From ATZT02 sp964655115 (lineage in GTDB: Bacteria; Actinomycetota; Actinomycetes; S36-B12; UBA5976), in contig CAZZKM010000011.1 in assembly GCA_964655115.1 (NCBI GenBank), positions 1 to 36,282 on the forward strand: DNA of 36,282 nt, in the 5' to 3' direction. Position numbers and translations under genes: made by a program. The notes beneath the pieces are model-generated. The model had not been told where the DNA came from. It ran no database searches and saw only the letters and a program-made list of their open reading frames with translations. Shown piece by piece: positions 1 to 7,062 of the stretch (its first letter is position 1; every line of letters begins with the position of its first letter).

Positions 1-744
1 TTGATTAGCAACTGCACTAATTGCTTCTTTTGCAGCTTGAGGGTCTAAATATTCTCCACCTAAAACTACTGGTTTAAAGTTTTCATCTAATCTGTAAAGT
101 AAGGGAATTCCTGTGGGAAGATTTAATTTAGCAATATCCTCATCACTAATATTTTCTAAATATTTAATTAAAGCTCTCAAAGAATTACCATGAGCTACTA
201 CAAGAACAGTTTTGCCATTTCTTAATTCTGGAACTATTTCTTCTTGCCAGTAGGGAATAACTCTTTTAACTACATCTTTCAAACATTCTGTTAGAGGAAT
301 GTCAGATTTTTGTATGTCCTTATATTTTGGATCATTATTTTGAGCATATTTATCGTTAGGATCAATTGGTGGTGGTGGCACATCAAATGACCTTCTCCAC
401 AGCATAAATTGCTCTTCTCCATATTTATCTAAAGTATCTTTTTTATTTAAACCTTGAAGAGCACCGTAATGTCTTTCGTTGAGTCGCCAAGATCTTTTCG
501 TAGGAATGTCTTTAATTCCTGCAGCTTGCAAAGCTAATTCTGAAGTTTTTATTGCTCTATTTAAGACAGAAGTATGAAGAGAGTCAGGAATTAGATTTTT
601 CTCTTTTAATAGCTCTCCACCACGTTTTGCTTCTAAAATTCCTTTTTCACTTAAATCAACATCAACCCAACCTGTAAATAAATTAAGTGCATTCCATTGG
701 CTTTCGCCATGTCTTAGAAGAATTAATTTATATTCGTTACTCAC
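1..744 (-). CDS. gpmA: 2,3-bisphosphoglycerate-dependent phosphoglycerate mutase (3' end cut by window edge)
   Basis: Cytosolic glycolytic and gluconeogenic enzyme that interconverts 3- and 2-phosphoglycerate through a phosphohistidine. I read 248 codons from a GTG start at 744 down to base 1 with no stop; family members are about 247-253 residues, so only the last residues are missing. Visible motifs are RHGESQWN near the N-terminus (catalytic His), NERHYGALQGLNK in the middle and VAHGNSLRAL near residue 185 (second catalytic His). The GTG directly follows the mshA stop codon (TAA then GTG, no spacer) with AAAGG a few bases upstream inside mshA, so translation is probably coupled to mshA. 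mshA and gpmA are near neighbours in other actinobacteria too. Family assignment is firm; the start is inferred from adjacency and the family N-terminus. Confidence 0.93.
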   Translation of the reverse strand, partial: MSNEYKLILLRHGESQWNALNLFTGWVDVDLSEKGILEAKRGGELLKEKNLIPDSLHTSVLNRAIKTSELALQAAGIKDIPTKRSWRLNERHYGALQGLNKKDTLDKYGEEQFMLWRRSFDVPPPPIDPNDKYAQNNDPKYKDIQKSDIPLTECLKDVVKRVIPYWQEEIVPELRNGKTVLVVAHGNSLRALIKYLENISDEDIAKLNLPTGIPLLYRLDENFKPVVLGGEYLDPQAAKEAISAVANQ

Positions 745-2019
745 TTAAATAACCTTTAGGTTTCTAACTGATTTAATTGGTGTAGATATTGCTTTTTCAT
801 ACACTTGAACAAGTCCTTCAACTGTTTTATCCCAACTAAATTTCGAAGCATGCATTCTTGCACCAGAGCTTAATTCATTCGACAATTTTTCATTTAGCGA
901 AATTTGCGCTAACGCCTCTGCCCAAGTTCTTGGATCATGACCATTTACTAAAAGTCCACTAAAATTATCTGCCACCACAGTTTTTAATCCACCTACATTT
1001 GTTGCAATTACTGGAGTTCCACAAGCTTGTGCTTCTACGGCGACTAATCCAAAAGATTCTGAATATGAAGGAACTGCAACCAAAGTTGAAGCTTGGTATA
1101 GCGTTGCCAATTTTTCTCGTGAAGAAGGTGGTAAAAAAATTACATTTTCAATTAAATTTAATTCTTTAACTAACTGCATTAATGAATCTGGGTGATCTAA
1201 TCCCGTTCCAGAAAGTCCACCACAAATTACAATTCTGACTTTACCTTTTAATTGTGGATTGTTTTGAATAAATTGATGAGCGGCTTTTACTAAAACATCA
1301 GGTGCTTTAAGTGGTTGTACTCTTCCTACGAATGTAAAAACGATTGCATCTTGGGGAATTCCAAATTCTTTTCTTGCTTTTTGCTTGTTACCAATATTAA
1401 ATACTTCTAAATCAACTCCAGGATTAACAACATTTACTCGTTTTTTATCTGCTGAATATAAATTAATTAATTCATCAGCTTCAGCTTGAGTATTTGCAAC
1501 TAATTGACTTGCAGCATCAACTACTTGTTGTTCACCAATTTCTCTTTCAGCAGGTTCTGCGATGTCTCCAATTGCAAGAGTTGAATTTTTTACTTTTGCC
1601 ATGGTGTGCATTGTGTGAACTAGTGGCACATTCCATCGTTCAGAAGCTACCCATCCAACTTGTCCACTTAACCAATAATGTGAATGAATTAATTGGTAAT
1701 GACCTTCGATATGTCGTGCTTCTTCTCTCAATACTCCAGCACTTAGAGCACAAAGTTGAGATGGCAAACTTTGTTTTGCTAAACCTTCAAATGGACCAGC
1801 AGTTAATTGTTTTACAATGACTCCGTCATAAAGTTCAGTTTCATTTTTTATTGCACTTCTTGTTCTTCTTGTAAAAATATCTACTTTAATTCCTAAATCA
1901 GCAATTCGTTTAGATGTTTCTACAACGTAAACATTTAATCCACCAGCATCTCCAACACCTGGTTGATCAAGTGGGGAAGTATGAACCGAGAGCAGTGCTA
2001 TTTGATTTAACTTGTTCAA
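745..2019 (-). CDS. mshA: D-inositol-3-phosphate glycosyltransferase MshA (mycothiol synthesis)
   Basis: GT4-type retaining glycosyltransferase that joins N-acetylglucosamine from UDP-GlcNAc to 1L-inositol 1-phosphate, the first step of mycothiol synthesis; mycothiol is the actinobacterial thiol buffer. The 424-residue length fits the family. The N-terminal domain has HTSPLDQPG and GDAGGLNVYV (residues 23-32, nucleotide-sugar loop), HSHYWLSG and HTMHTMAKVKN. The C-terminal domain has VNPGVD, VGRVQPLKAPD and the E-x7-E type signature SESFGLVAVEAQACGTP. The start is TTG with AAGG about 9 bases upstream, 9 bases after the lipoprotein stop; no ATG gives a full N-terminus. It sits between the lipoprotein gene and gpmA in one unit. 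The YbjN-like gene found next to mshA in mycobacteria is absent. A related GT4 enzyme is the alternative, but the N-terminal motifs are MshA-like. Confidence 0.9.
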   Translation of the reverse strand: MNKLNQIALLSVHTSPLDQPGVGDAGGLNVYVVETSKRIADLGIKVDIFTRRTRSAIKNETELYDGVIVKQLTAGPFEGLAKQSLPSQLCALSAGVLREEARHIEGHYQLIHSHYWLSGQVGWVASERWNVPLVHTMHTMAKVKNSTLAIGDIAEPAEREIGEQQVVDAASQLVANTQAEADELINLYSADKKRVNVVNPGVDLEVFNIGNKQKARKEFGIPQDAIVFTFVGRVQPLKAPDVLVKAAHQFIQNNPQLKGKVRIVICGGLSGTGLDHPDSLMQLVKELNLIENVIFLPPSSREKLATLYQASTLVAVPSYSESFGLVAVEAQACGTPVIATNVGGLKTVVADNFSGLLVNGHDPRTWAEALAQISLNEKLSNELSSGARMHASKFSWDKTVEGLVQVYEKAISTPIKSVRNLKVI

Positions 2020-2028
2020 ATTAAAACC

Positions 2029-2844
2029 TTAAAGGTTAAATGGCGCATCGTTGCCTAAAGTTAAGACAATGTTTGCACTGGTTTGGTTTGGATCTTCTAC
2101 TAGAACGCCCACAGAGATTAGTTTTGCCACAGCTTCTGCTTTAGCCGCAAAACCTGGAGCGTACACAATTTGAGTTTGAGCTGTGTCTTTGTTTGAAGCA
2201 TCTGCCACATCCACAATTCTCATACCTTGAACTTGTAACGTATCGGCAACTGATCTTGCAAAACCTGGTCGTCTAGTTCCATTCAGCACAGTAATACTTA
2301 CATCTTTTAGTGAACCTGCAATTATTTCTCTACCTTCTTGCGCAGCAGATTTTGGAGCGCTAGCAAGAGGTGCAATACCTTCATAAATTCCAGTGTTTGG
2401 TTTAACCAGAACAACTTGGTCAACGATTCCTGCTTTTTTAAATACAAAAGTAATCTTTACAAAACTTGATTGTCGTGGAGCAAATTCAATTAAATCAACG
2501 TGAGGTGAGTCAGGATTAACTCCAATTGTCACTAAAGTTTTTGCAGGAACATTAATTTCGTTTGCTGGACTAAACACAACAGATTTTGGTGCAGGATTAT
2601 CAACAGAAACACTAACTAATTGATCATCTTCAGTTGAATCATTAATCAAAGTTGCAACGACAGTTCCAATATTTTCATTACCTTTAACGATTACAACGTT
2701 TTGAATATAAATATCTCCAACTTTTGCATAATCACCACTGCCTGTTGGACCTTGAGTTGTGGTTTGCGCATTAGGACCTGCTGCACAACTTGTAACAATT
2801 AATGAAATTGCAATTAAAGATATTAATGATTTGAATCTACGCAT
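2029..2844 (-). CDS. Lipoprotein: LpqE-like domain fused to a C-terminal LytR_C domain
   Basis: Predicted exported lipoprotein of 271 residues. A basic N-terminus (MRRFK), a hydrophobic stretch and lipobox VTSC with Cys20 show lipid anchoring. Residues about 40-150 form a beta-rich domain like that of mycobacterial LpqE, whose gene is also divergent from carD (known synteny). After an Ala/Ser-rich linker, residues about 180-268 look like a LytR C-terminal domain: VSITVLNGTRRPGFA, a middle IVYAPGF segment and the closing NIVLTLGND. LpqE is usually shorter and lacks this second domain, so I read it as a fusion. Function is unknown; a cell-envelope role is inferred. ATG at 2844 lies 9 bases after a TAGAAT element with no Shine-Dalgarno site, suggesting a leaderless mRNA that continues into mshA and gpmA. 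Confidence 0.78.
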   Translation of the reverse strand: MRRFKSLISLIAISLIVTSCAAGPNAQTTTQGPTGSGDYAKVGDIYIQNVVIVKGNENIGTVVATLINDSTEDDQLVSVSVDNPAPKSVVFSPANEINVPAKTLVTIGVNPDSPHVDLIEFAPRQSSFVKITFVFKKAGIVDQVVLVKPNTGIYEGIAPLASAPKSAAQEGREIIAGSLKDVSITVLNGTRRPGFARSVADTLQVQGMRIVDVADASNKDTAQTQIVYAPGFAAKAEAVAKLISVGVLVEDPNQTSANIVLTLGNDAPFNL

Positions 2845-2853
2845 AATGATTTA

Positions 2854-2859
2854 ATTCTA
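2854..2859 (-). promoter_or_regulatory. -10 element (TAGAAT) for the lipoprotein-mshA-gpmA unit
   Basis: On the minus strand GGTAGAAT ends 9 bases before the ATG at 2844. It fits the actinobacterial TANNNT -10 consensus, and the start codon would lie at or within a few bases of the transcript 5' end. No convincing -35 hexamer is seen. Confidence 0.55.
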
Positions 2860-2899
2860 CCGAATATGAGGTGAATGAGCCTGATCAGTATTGGGCTGG

Positions 2900-2905
2900 T
2901 AGAAT
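2900..2905 (+). promoter_or_regulatory. Extended -10 element (TGG-TAGAAT) for the carD operon
   Basis: TGGTAGAAT carries both the TGN extension and a TANNNT -10. Predicted transcription start near 2912 leaves a leader of about 20 bases, with GAAAGG (2918-2923) as ribosome binding site 10 bases before the carD ATG. With a 17-bp spacer its -35 position (2877-2882) coincides exactly with that of the divergent lipoprotein promoter. Confidence 0.55.
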
Positions 2906-2933
2906 GGGAGATCTTACGAAAGGTTTTTCATAA

Positions 2934-3416
2934 ATGTCCTTTAAAGTTGGCGAAACAGTTGTTTATCCACATCACGGCGCAGCAGTAATCGAAGCAATCG
3001 AATCAAGAAATATCAAAGGTGTTGAAAGACAATATTTAGTTTTAAGAGTTAAACAAGGTGATTTAACTGTAAGAGTTCCAGCCGACAACGTTGAATTAGT
3101 TGGTGTAAGAGATGTTGTTAATGCAGAAGGTTTAGAAAGAGTTTTTGATGTTTTGCGTCAACCATATACAGAAGAACCAACAAACTGGTCAAGAAGATAC
3201 AAAGCAAATTTAGAAAAATTAGCTTCAGGTGATGTTATGAAGGTAGCTGAAGTTGTAAGAGATCTTTGGAGAAGAGATCAAGATCGTGGTTTATCTGCTG
3301 GTGAAAAAAGAATGCTCGCGAAAGCACGTCAAATTCTTGTCAGTGAATTAGCTTTAGCAGAAAGAACTAATGAAGTAAATGCTGAAGCATTACTTGACGA
3401 GGTTCTTGCTTCTTAA
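2934..3416 (+). CDS. carD: CarD-family RNA polymerase-binding transcription regulator
   Basis: CarD binds the RNA polymerase beta subunit and stabilises the open promoter complex; it governs rRNA and many housekeeping promoters in actinobacteria. The 160-residue length matches. The N-terminal RNA-polymerase-interaction domain (about 1-65) begins FKVGETVVYPHHGAAVIEAI, and the helical C-terminal DNA-binding part contains the conserved ANLEKLASGDVMKVAEVVRD and a later Trp (DLWRRDQD), fitting the Trp that inserts at the upstream edge of the bubble. ATG at 2934 has GAAAGG 10 bases upstream. It is the first gene of a conserved carD-ispD-ispF-cysS-rlmB run and is divergent from the LpqE-like gene, as in mycobacteria. 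Confidence 0.95.
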   Translation: MSFKVGETVVYPHHGAAVIEAIESRNIKGVERQYLVLRVKQGDLTVRVPADNVELVGVRDVVNAEGLERVFDVLRQPYTEEPTNWSRRYKANLEKLASGDVMKVAEVVRDLWRRDQDRGLSAGEKRMLAKARQILVSELALAERTNEVNAEALLDEVLAS

Positions 3417-3429
3417 CAGAAATTAACCA

Positions 3430-4134
3430 GTGAGCTCAACAGCCAATGTTTGTGTAGTCATTCCGGCTGCTGGTTTAGGTGAGCGTCTTGGACTAAATCA
3501 ACCTAAAGCGTTTGTAAACATAGGTACTTATTCTTTATTGACATTAACTATAAAAAGAGTTCTAGAAATAGATCGAGTTGGACATATCATCGTGGCAGTT
3601 GCCAATGAATTTAAAGATCAAGCACTCGATCATATAGACCGAGCCATTAGAGAAACAAATCGAAAAATCCCATTTGATGTAGTTGCCGGAGGCGCAACGA
3701 GAACTGAATCTGTTAAGAATTCACTTTTGGCATTAGACCCTCTGGATTCTTTAGTTTTAGTTCATGATGCAGCAAGACCATTTGTGCCAAAAAATGTGTT
3801 TAATAATGTTATTGAAAATTTAGATAAAGGTTCAAAAGTAGTTATTCCAGTCATAAATGTCGTTGACACAATTAAAACTGTTGAAAACAATAAAGTACAA
3901 AATACATTAGATAGAACAAAACTAAAAGCAGTTCAAACTCCGCAAGGTTTTGCTCGCGAAGTTCTATCAGAAATTTATGCAAATTCAGAATTAAAACCAA
4001 CCACCGATGACGCAGGTTTAGCTGAACTTGCCGGAATAAGTGTTTCCACTGTTGAAGGTTCTATGGAATCATTCAAAATAACAACTGCATTTGATTTAGA
4101 AATGGCAAAAAGTTTTTATGAAAAAGGAAAATAA
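3430..4134 (+). CDS. ispD: 2-C-methyl-D-erythritol 4-phosphate cytidylyltransferase
   Basis: Third step of the MEP isoprenoid pathway: CTP plus MEP gives CDP-ME and pyrophosphate. The 234 residues match the family. PAAGLGERLG (13-22) with following QPKAF is the nucleotide-binding loop, GGATRTESV lies at 87-95 and VHDAARPF at 111-118; TTDDAGLAE near the C-terminus is also characteristic. The start is GTG at 3430, 13 bases after the carD stop; no in-frame ATG would keep the nucleotide-binding loop, and no clear Shine-Dalgarno site is seen. ispF follows after 3 bases, so the two act together in the pathway and are probably co-translated. Confidence 0.94.
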   Translation: MSSTANVCVVIPAAGLGERLGLNQPKAFVNIGTYSLLTLTIKRVLEIDRVGHIIVAVANEFKDQALDHIDRAIRETNRKIPFDVVAGGATRTESVKNSLLALDPLDSLVLVHDAARPFVPKNVFNNVIENLDKGSKVVIPVINVVDTIKTVENNKVQNTLDRTKLKAVQTPQGFAREVLSEIYANSELKPTTDDAGLAELAGISVSTVEGSMESFKITTAFDLEMAKSFYEKGK

Positions 4135-4137
4135 TTA

Positions 4138-4602
4138 ATGCAACGAATAGGGGTAGGAGTCGATGTTCATCCATTTGAAAATGGAAGAGAACTTTTTGTG
4201 GCAGGACTACTTTGGCCAAATGAAACAGGTTTAGCAGGACATTCTGATGGTGATGTTGTGGCGCATGCCTGTGCAGACGCATTACTTTCTGCAGCAAATT
4301 TAGGAGATTTAGGTTCAAACTTTGGAACGGATAAACCAGAATTCAAAAATGCTAGTGGAGTAAAAATAATTTCAAGTGCTGCCAAAATTGTCAAAGATGC
4401 TGGTTGGAAAATTGAAAATGTTGCAGTGCAATTAATTGGCAATAAACCAAAAATTGGCTCTAGAAGAATTGAAGCAGAAAAAATATTGTCAGATGCGATT
4501 GGAGCACCCGTTTCAGTTGGTGCAACTACTACCGATGGTTTAGGTTTAACAGGACGCGGTGAAGGTTTAGCTGCGATTGCTCACGCATTAATCAGTAAAT
4601 AA
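4138..4602 (+). CDS. ispF: 2-C-methyl-D-erythritol 2,4-cyclodiphosphate synthase
   Basis: Trimeric metal enzyme that cyclises CDP-ME 2-phosphate to ME-cPP with release of CMP, two steps after IspD. The 154 residues are typical. The DVH motif (Asp9, His11) and His43 in AGHSDGDVVAHACADALL are the expected divalent-metal ligands, and the C-terminal TTTDGLGLTGRGEG is the conserved nucleotide-contact region. ATG lies 3 bases after the ispD stop. ispE, which acts between IspD and IspF, is not in this window. The 46 bases after ispF carry a candidate promoter for cysS, so the operon may be internally re-initiated there. Confidence 0.95.
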   Translation: MQRIGVGVDVHPFENGRELFVAGLLWPNETGLAGHSDGDVVAHACADALLSAANLGDLGSNFGTDKPEFKNASGVKIISSAAKIVKDAGWKIENVAVQLIGNKPKIGSRRIEAEKILSDAIGAPVSVGATTTDGLGLTGRGEGLAAIAHALISK

Positions 4603-4632
4603 ATATAAAAATTTGTCAAAAAAGTAATCCAT

Positions 4633-4638
4633 TAGAAT
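4633..4638 (+). promoter_or_regulatory. Candidate -10 element (TAGAAT) for cysS
   Basis: TAGAAT ends 10 bases before the cysS ATG and there is no Shine-Dalgarno sequence between them, as expected for a leaderless or near-leaderless mRNA. A TTGTCA at 4613-4618 resembles a -35 box but is only 14 bp away, shorter than the usual 16-18. Confidence 0.45.
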
Positions 4639-4648
4639 AAAACAACTC

Positions 4649-6034
4649 ATGAAACTATATGACTCATACTCTCGTTCTTTAAGAGATTTTGTTCCATTAA
4701 AAAATGGTGAAGTATCCATGTATTTATGTGGAGCAACTGTTCAAGGTTCACCACATATCGGTCACATGCGCTCCACAATTATTTTTGATGTTTTAAGAAG
4801 ATATTTTGAATATAAAAATCTAAAAGTTTTATTTGTTAGAAATGTAACTGATATTGATGACAAAATTTTGCATAATGCAGGACATGAAGATATTTCTTGG
4901 TGGGAACTTGCTTCGAAATATGAAAAAGAATTTACTGAGGCATATGAAAGCCTAGGAAACTTAGTTCCAAGCATTGAGCCAAGAGCTACAGGACATATTC
5001 CACAAATGATTGAAATGATTCAAATACTTATAGAAAAAAATCATGCCTATGAAGCAGAAGGATCTGTTTGGTTTGCAGTTAATTCTTTTAAAGAATACGG
5101 AAAATTATCTGGTCAAAAAGTTGAAGAAATGTTAGCGGCACAAGATTTAGATAAAGGAAAAAAAGATCCTCATGATTTTGCCCTTTGGAAAAAAAGTAAA
5201 GAAGGTGAACCATTTTGGAATTCACCGTGGGGCAAAGGTCGACCAGGTTGGCATATCGAATGCTCTGCAATGGCAAAAAATTATTTGGGTGAAAAATTTG
5301 ATATTCATGGCGGTGGATTAGATCTTCAATTTCCACATCATGAAAATGAAATTGCTCAATCAAAAGCCAGCGGAAATGAATTTGCAAATTTCTGGGTGCA
5401 TAACTATTGGGTAACCCAAAGTGGTGAAAAAATGAGTAAAAGTTTAGGTAACTCATTAAAAGTTAAAGAAGTAATTAATAGATTTAGACCGATTGAGGTT
5501 AGATTCTATTTATTATCTGCACACTATCGAAGTAATCTAGAATTTTCTGATCAAGCTTTATCAGAAGCCGCTACAGCTTTTTCTAGAATTGAACAATTTG
5601 TTCAAAGAGCAAGTGAAAAAGTTAACAATAGTCAATTAAATCTTAAGTTTCCCCAAGAATTTATTAAAGCAATTGAAGATGATTTAGCAACACCATTAAC
5701 AATTTCAATAATTCATGAATTTGTAACCAAAGGAAATACCGCTTTATCAACCAATGCCTCAAATTTGGTTGATATTTTGAATGAAGTTCGAAGCATGCTT
5801 TATCTATTAGGATTAGATCCCTTGTCATCTAGCTGGGCTAGTAAAAGTAGTAATCAAGAAAAAGATGCTTTGGATAAATTGATTTCGGAACTACTTCGTA
5901 AGCGAAATGAAGCCAGAGTAAACAAAGATTTTTCTCTTGCTGATTCAATGAGAGATGCTCTAAAAAATGCCGGAATATTGATTGAAGATGGAGCAGATGG
6001 CTCTAGATGGACTATAGAAAAAGATGTGAAATAA
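4649..6034 (+). CDS. cysS: Cysteinyl-tRNA synthetase
   Basis: Class I aminoacyl-tRNA synthetase that charges tRNA-Cys. The 461 residues match the family. The N-terminal MYLCGATVQGSPHIGHMRS holds the first zinc Cys (27) and the HIGH signature (36-39). GWHIECSAM supplies the second zinc Cys and GGGLDLQFPHHENEIAQS the remaining ligands. KMSKSLGNS (about residue 260) is the second class I signature, and a DALR-type helical domain with RKRNEARVNKDF follows. It is CysS rather than the paralogue MshC of mycothiol synthesis, because of its full-length C-terminal anticodon-binding region and its place before rlmB. No Shine-Dalgarno sequence precedes the ATG; a -10-like TAGAAT lies 10 bases upstream. 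Confidence 0.94.
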   Translation: MKLYDSYSRSLRDFVPLKNGEVSMYLCGATVQGSPHIGHMRSTIIFDVLRRYFEYKNLKVLFVRNVTDIDDKILHNAGHEDISWWELASKYEKEFTEAYESLGNLVPSIEPRATGHIPQMIEMIQILIEKNHAYEAEGSVWFAVNSFKEYGKLSGQKVEEMLAAQDLDKGKKDPHDFALWKKSKEGEPFWNSPWGKGRPGWHIECSAMAKNYLGEKFDIHGGGLDLQFPHHENEIAQSKASGNEFANFWVHNYWVTQSGEKMSKSLGNSLKVKEVINRFRPIEVRFYLLSAHYRSNLEFSDQALSEAATAFSRIEQFVQRASEKVNNSQLNLKFPQEFIKAIEDDLATPLTISIIHEFVTKGNTALSTNASNLVDILNEVRSMLYLLGLDPLSSSWASKSSNQEKDALDKLISELLRKRNEARVNKDFSLADSMRDALKNAGILIEDGADGSRWTIEKDVK

Positions 6035-6037
6035 CTT

Positions 6038-6967
6038 ATGGCTTTTAAGAATTCAAAAGCAAGAAAACAAGTTGGCTCTGGTGGTCAAAAACGAAAACGA
6101 CTTAAAGGCAAAGGCCCAACTCCAAAAGCAAAAGATAGACCTGCCCATGTTAACTATCAAGCAAATAAAGGATTTAAAAAGTCAAAACCAAAATCTAAGT
6201 CAACCTTTAACCAAGAAAGAAGACCAGCTTCAGATTTCATTTTAGGAAGAAATCCTGTTTTGGAAGCCTTAAAAGAAAACGTAGAAGCAGTAGTTTTAAG
6301 AATTGCAAGTGGTATTGATATAGATGAAAAAGTAAGACAAATATTGACTCTTGCTTCAAGTAAAAATATTTCAGTTTTAGAGGTAGATAGAAAAGAACTT
6401 GATCGTTTAACCAACAATATTAATCACCAAGGTGTGGCTTTAGCTGTTGCAAGTTATAAATATAAAGATTTAAAGGAAGTTCTTTCGAAAAATAAAGAAA
6501 ACCCTTTGCTTATTTTTCTCGATGGGGTAACAGATCCAAGGAATCTAGGTGCAGTAATTCGATCTGCTGCAGGTTTTAATGCCACAGCTGTTGTTATCGC
6601 GGAGCGAAGAAGTGCCGGAATTACTGGAGCAGTTTGGAAAACAGCAGCAGGAGCACTTTCTCATGTGCCAGTTTGCCAAGTTGTAAACATTACAAGAACG
6701 ATTACTGAATTAAAAGAAAAAGGATTTTTTGCACTTGCCTTAGATGGTGAAGGCGAAACAACTTTAGAAAAAGTTGATCCGGATTTTGCAAATAAACCTT
6801 TAATTGTTGTAATAGGCGCTGAAGGTAAAGGGGTTTCTCGTCTGGTTGCTCAAACTTGTGATTTAAGAGTGAAAATAAAGATCAGTAAAAAAATAGAATC
6901 TCTCAATGCTGCGGTAGCAACAGGTGTGGCACTTTATTCATTAACGCTATCGCGTAAACTCGATTAG
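6038..6967 (+). CDS. rlmB: 23S rRNA (guanosine-2'-O-)-methyltransferase, SpoU/TrmH family
   Basis: SAM-dependent 2'-O-methyltransferase of the SPOUT superfamily, most likely modifying a guanosine in 23S rRNA domain V. Residues about 1-65 are a Lys/Arg-rich low-complexity extension that probably binds rRNA. Residues about 66-145 are the SpoU substrate-binding domain, beginning FILGRNPVLEAL. The catalytic knot follows with DGVTDPRNLGAVIRSA (motif 1), VVIGAEGKGVSR (motif 2) and SLNAAVATGVALY (motif 3). ATG is 3 bases after the cysS stop, an order conserved in actinobacteria. The precise target nucleotide is inferred from family; another 2'-O-methyltransferase specificity is possible. A tRNA gene starts 19 bases after the stop. 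Confidence 0.88.
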   Translation: MAFKNSKARKQVGSGGQKRKRLKGKGPTPKAKDRPAHVNYQANKGFKKSKPKSKSTFNQERRPASDFILGRNPVLEALKENVEAVVLRIASGIDIDEKVRQILTLASSKNISVLEVDRKELDRLTNNINHQGVALAVASYKYKDLKEVLSKNKENPLLIFLDGVTDPRNLGAVIRSAAGFNATAVVIAERRSAGITGAVWKTAAGALSHVPVCQVVNITRTITELKEKGFFALALDGEGETTLEKVDPDFANKPLIVVIGAEGKGVSRLVAQTCDLRVKIKISKKIESLNAAVATGVALYSLTLSRKLD

Positions 6968-6986
6968 TCTAAAGATTTTTATTCTT

Positions 6987-7062
6987 GCCGATGTGGCGCA
7001 ACTGGTAGCGCACCCGACTTGTAATCGGGCGGTTAGGGGTTCAAGTCCCCTCATCGGCTCCA
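6987..7062 (+). tRNA. tRNA-Thr (anticodon TGT), CCA encoded
   Basis: The cloverleaf can be drawn by hand. Acceptor arms GCCGATG (6987-6993) and CATCGGC (7052-7058) pair fully and are followed by discriminator T and encoded CCA (7060-7062). The anticodon stem CCCGA/TCGGG encloses CTTGTAA, giving anticodon TGT for threonine ACA codons. The T arm AGGGG-TTCAAGT-CCCCT is standard. The length is 76. It lies 19 bases after rlmB, a position held by a threonine tRNA in other actinobacteria, and its last 12 bases overlap the 3' end of the EamA gene on the opposite strand. Confidence 0.97.

Noticed and set aside
2025..2037. AACCTT-A-AAGGTT palindrome between the lipoprotein and mshA genes as a terminator or switch
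   Set aside because: The loop would be a single base, only about four AT-rich pairs could form in reality, and part of it is simply the mshA ribosome binding site.
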